NCBI GenBank assembly: GCA_945872225.1
Contig: CAMBZK010000059.1
Location: 1-6,876 of the forward strand
Source: a candidate division TM6 bacterium UASB124
Lineage (GTDB): Bacteria > Babelota > Babeliae > Babelales > RVW-14
Direction: 5' to 3'
DNA: 6,876 nucleotides
Both the position numbers and the translations under genes were made by a program. The notes under the pieces were generated by a model. It did no database searches and was not told the origin of the DNA. It saw nothing but the letters and a program-made list of their open reading frames with translations. Below are positions 5,735 through 6,876 of this stretch, in pieces (position 1 is the stretch's first letter; each line of letters starts with the position of its first letter).

Positions 5735-5787
5735 AGATCCTTCGCAGGTGATTTTTGTGGTTGGTGTAAAAAACAGTCGAAAATAAA

Positions 5788-6039
5788 ATGAAAAAATTAA
5801 CAAAATTTAGCACATCAGATTATTTGCTCGATGAAAATTTTGTTGCTAAGGCAATGCTTGAATGCTTGCTTGATAATGATCCAGAGGGGGTTGTTGATAT
5901 TCTTAATGCTTTTTATCGAGCGCGCAGTCGGCTGATAGCTGCAAATTCTGGATTGGCAAATTCTACGTTTTATCATCTGCTAAAAACGAAAAATCCAACC
6001 CTAAAGACCCTAGCCCGTCTAATGAGCTCCTTGAAGTAA
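5788..6039 (+). CDS. HTH antitoxin-like protein, HI1420 family (probable addiction module antidote)
   Basis: An 83-residue protein resembling the family of small antidote proteins found downstream of HI1419-type RelE-like toxins. Visible hallmarks are DYLLDENFVAKAMLECLLDN (11-30), where this family typically has a segment DYL followed by a helix, a DPE motif (31-33), and a C-terminal helix-turn-helix region (about 47-80: SRLIAANSGLANSTFYHLLK, then NPTLKTLARLMSSL). It probably binds DNA as a dimer and would normally neutralise a toxin and repress its own promoter. No toxin gene lies upstream (5570-5787) or directly downstream. The start at 5788 has no clear Shine-Dalgarno. It is followed after nine bases by a second antitoxin-like gene, so the two form an operon. 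Confidence 0.75.
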   Translation: MKKLTKFSTSDYLLDENFVAKAMLECLLDNDPEGVVDILNAFYRARSRLIAANSGLANSTFYHLLKTKNPTLKTLARLMSSLK

Positions 6040-6042
6040 GGG
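6037..6042 (+). promoter_or_regulatory. Ribosome-binding site TAAGGG overlapping the upstream stop codon
   Basis: The TAA stop of the first antitoxin-like gene is also the first half of TAAGGG, which lies six bases before the GTG at 6049. This supports the GTG start and suggests translational coupling of the two genes. Confidence 0.6.
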
Positions 6043-6048
6043 CGTTGT

Positions 6049-6384
6049 GTGACAAAAGAGACATTGCATAATCCTAGTGCCGGCGACATTCTTAAAACTG
6101 AGTTTTTAGAGGAGCTTGTCATGAGCCAAAATGCACTGGCGCGCGCGATTTATGTGCCTGCAAATCGTATTCATGACATTATAAATGGTAAGCGTACGGT
6201 TACGGCGGATACTGATTTACGCTTGTGTAAATTTTTCGGGCTTTCTGAGGGGTATTTTTTACGGTTGCAAATGTCATATGATTTACTCGTTGCAAAGCAA
6301 GCGATGCTTGAAACAATTAACAAAATAAAGCCATATGGCGAAATTGAAAAAAGCCTTGTAAGCATTAAAAAACAGGTTAAATAA
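6049..6384 (+). CDS. higA: HigA-type HTH antitoxin-like protein
   Basis: A 111-residue protein of the HigA/VapI antidote type. It begins with the family-typical segment NPSAGDILKTEFLEEL (8-23), followed by an XRE-like helix-turn-helix (SQNALARAIYVPANRIHDII, 26-45), then NGKRTVTADTDLRLCKFFGL (46-65) and YFLRLQMSYDL (69-79). Known members repress their own operon and neutralise HigB-type mRNA endonucleases. Here no HigB-like gene is present: the upstream neighbour is another antitoxin-like gene and downstream comes a convergent ATPase gene. The 30-residue C-terminal extension (81-111, Lys-rich) is somewhat longer than the core family domain. Start is GTG at 6049, supported by TAAGGG. It may be an orphan antitoxin, a plain repressor, or a partner for a toxin elsewhere. 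Confidence 0.85.
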   Translation: MTKETLHNPSAGDILKTEFLEELVMSQNALARAIYVPANRIHDIINGKRTVTADTDLRLCKFFGLSEGYFLRLQMSYDLLVAKQAMLETINKIKPYGEIEKSLVSIKKQVK

Positions 6385-6404
6385 AATGACCCAAAAAAGA
6401 CATT

Positions 6405-6444
6405 AGCGGTTATTTCTGTGTCGTGAGCCCACGAGCGGTTATTT
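6405..6444. repeat. 11-base direct repeat at the ATPase 3' end
   Basis: AGCGGTTATTT occurs at 6405-6415 and 6434-6444, 29 bases apart, with a small hairpin TCGTG-AGCC-CACGA (6421-6434) between. On the minus strand the first copy encodes Lys-Ile-Thr-Ala; in the second the changed frame turns the same bases into Gln-Lys-stop. A short duplication may have created the present stop codon. Confidence 0.55.
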
Positions 6445-6876
6445 TATCACTCATAGCAAACGTCTGTGTGCCTGGATAGACTATGGTCAAATGATCCAGC
6501 TTTAGATCTTGCATGGCAATGTGCATAGATTTGGTAATTTTTGGTGCATCTGCATATTTAAATTCAAAACCAAGTCGCTTGCCGTGTTTAATCATAAAAA
6601 GGTCAACCTCGGCATGTGCTTGTGTTGCCCAAAAAAAACACTCTTCAGGACTAGCGTTGTGCTCTCTAATGATCTCTTCTAGCGCAAAGCCCTCCCATAA
6701 AGCGCCAAGTTTTGGGTTGTTTTGTAGCTCTTCAAAATTATGAATATTCAGAAGAGCGTGCAAAATGCCACTATCACGAAAGTAAATTTTTGGTGATTTA
6801 ACTTGGCGTTTTTGAATATTTTCAAACCAGGGCAACAAAACACGGACCATTAAGGTTCCAGCTAAAATATCGAGAT
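6410..6876 (-). CDS. ATPase with DUF4143 domain, C-terminal part
   Basis: The 154 visible residues match the C-terminal DUF4143 domain of AAA_14-type ATPases. Seen: LVRVLLPWFENI-like segment (here LMVRVLLPWFENI), KSPKIYFRDSGILHALL, GALWEGFALEEII, then AEVDLF and GFEFKY with Asp and Glu-x-Lys spaced as in a PD-(D/E)XK-like core. The N-terminal P-loop ATPase part lies outside the right edge. The methionine at 6850 is internal: the frame stays open to the window edge with LDILAGTL directly before it, which fits the family. Biochemical function of this family is not established; such genes are often found in accessory regions. It converges on the antitoxin pair with only 25 bases between stops and no terminator hairpin there. 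The C-terminal end lies in a short direct repeat. Confidence 0.88.
   Translation of the reverse strand, partial: LDILAGTLMVRVLLPWFENIQKRQVKSPKIYFRDSGILHALLNIHNFEELQNNPKLGALWEGFALEEIIREHNASPEECFFWATQAHAEVDLFMIKHGKRLGFEFKYADAPKITKSMHIAMQDLKLDHLTIVYPGTQTFAMSDKITARGLTTQK

Noticed and set aside
6385..6409. Terminator between the convergent HigA-like and ATPase genes
   Set aside because: The 25-base gap has A-runs but no stem; the only nearby hairpin (6421-6434) is five pairs with no adjoining T-run in a useful position.
6848..6850. ATG as the start of the right-hand ATPase
   Set aside because: The frame is open further upstream to the window edge and the upstream residues continue the DUF4143 pattern, so this Met is internal.

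Overview
The window looks like part of a Gram-negative genome of medium G+C content. Two genes encode secreted proteins that look like outer-membrane beta-barrels. Around them is an accessory set (AAA-ATPase/nuclease fusions, Fic, orphan antitoxins, dispersed structured repeats) of the kind common in host-associated or symbiotic bacteria. I considered a Dependentiae/TM6-like or similar intracellular lineage, but nothing here proves a phylum.

Layout from left to right. (1) 1-283, minus strand: the first 94 codons of a secreted protein that runs off the left edge, with a TTGACA promoter candidate and a perfect palindrome in its leader. (2) About 396-734: no supported gene. (3) 735-806, minus: a relic of the last ~24 codons of a Fic gene, abutting and slightly overlapping the stop of the next gene. 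(4) 796-2418, minus: a 540-residue AAA-ATPase-like/PD-(D/E)XK protein. (5) 2698-3432, minus: an intact Fic protein with the full HPFIDGNGRTAR motif and a class II inhibitory motif. (6) 2455-3801: five copies of a ~50-bp foldback repeat in both orientations, plus a strong bidirectional terminator. (7) 3823-5562, minus: a full-length 579-residue barrel-like protein, a paralogue of gene (1). (8) 5788-6384, plus: two tandem HTH antitoxin-like genes (HI1420-like, then HigA-like) with no toxin. (9) 6410-6876, minus: the C-terminal part of a second ATPase of the DUF4143 family, running off the right edge.

The two secreted paralogues share an N-terminal signature (TNKT, six residues, QGVNLPM) and a 9-base ribosome-binding segment. 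The ATPase, Fic and repeat block lies between them, so it may have entered, or grown within, an outer-membrane gene cluster. In that block the ATPase and Fic genes each have the same repeat, in the same orientation, just upstream of the start, and each ends in the same Fic-derived 3' sequence. That points to repeat- or homology-driven shuffling of gene bodies. The antitoxin pair and the DUF4143 ATPase converge at the right end and look like a second, more A+T-rich accessory patch. No complete, obviously novel defence system is visible. The most unusual items are the Fic-tail/ATPase junction, the cloverleaf-like repeat with compensatory changes, and the toxin-less antitoxin pair.
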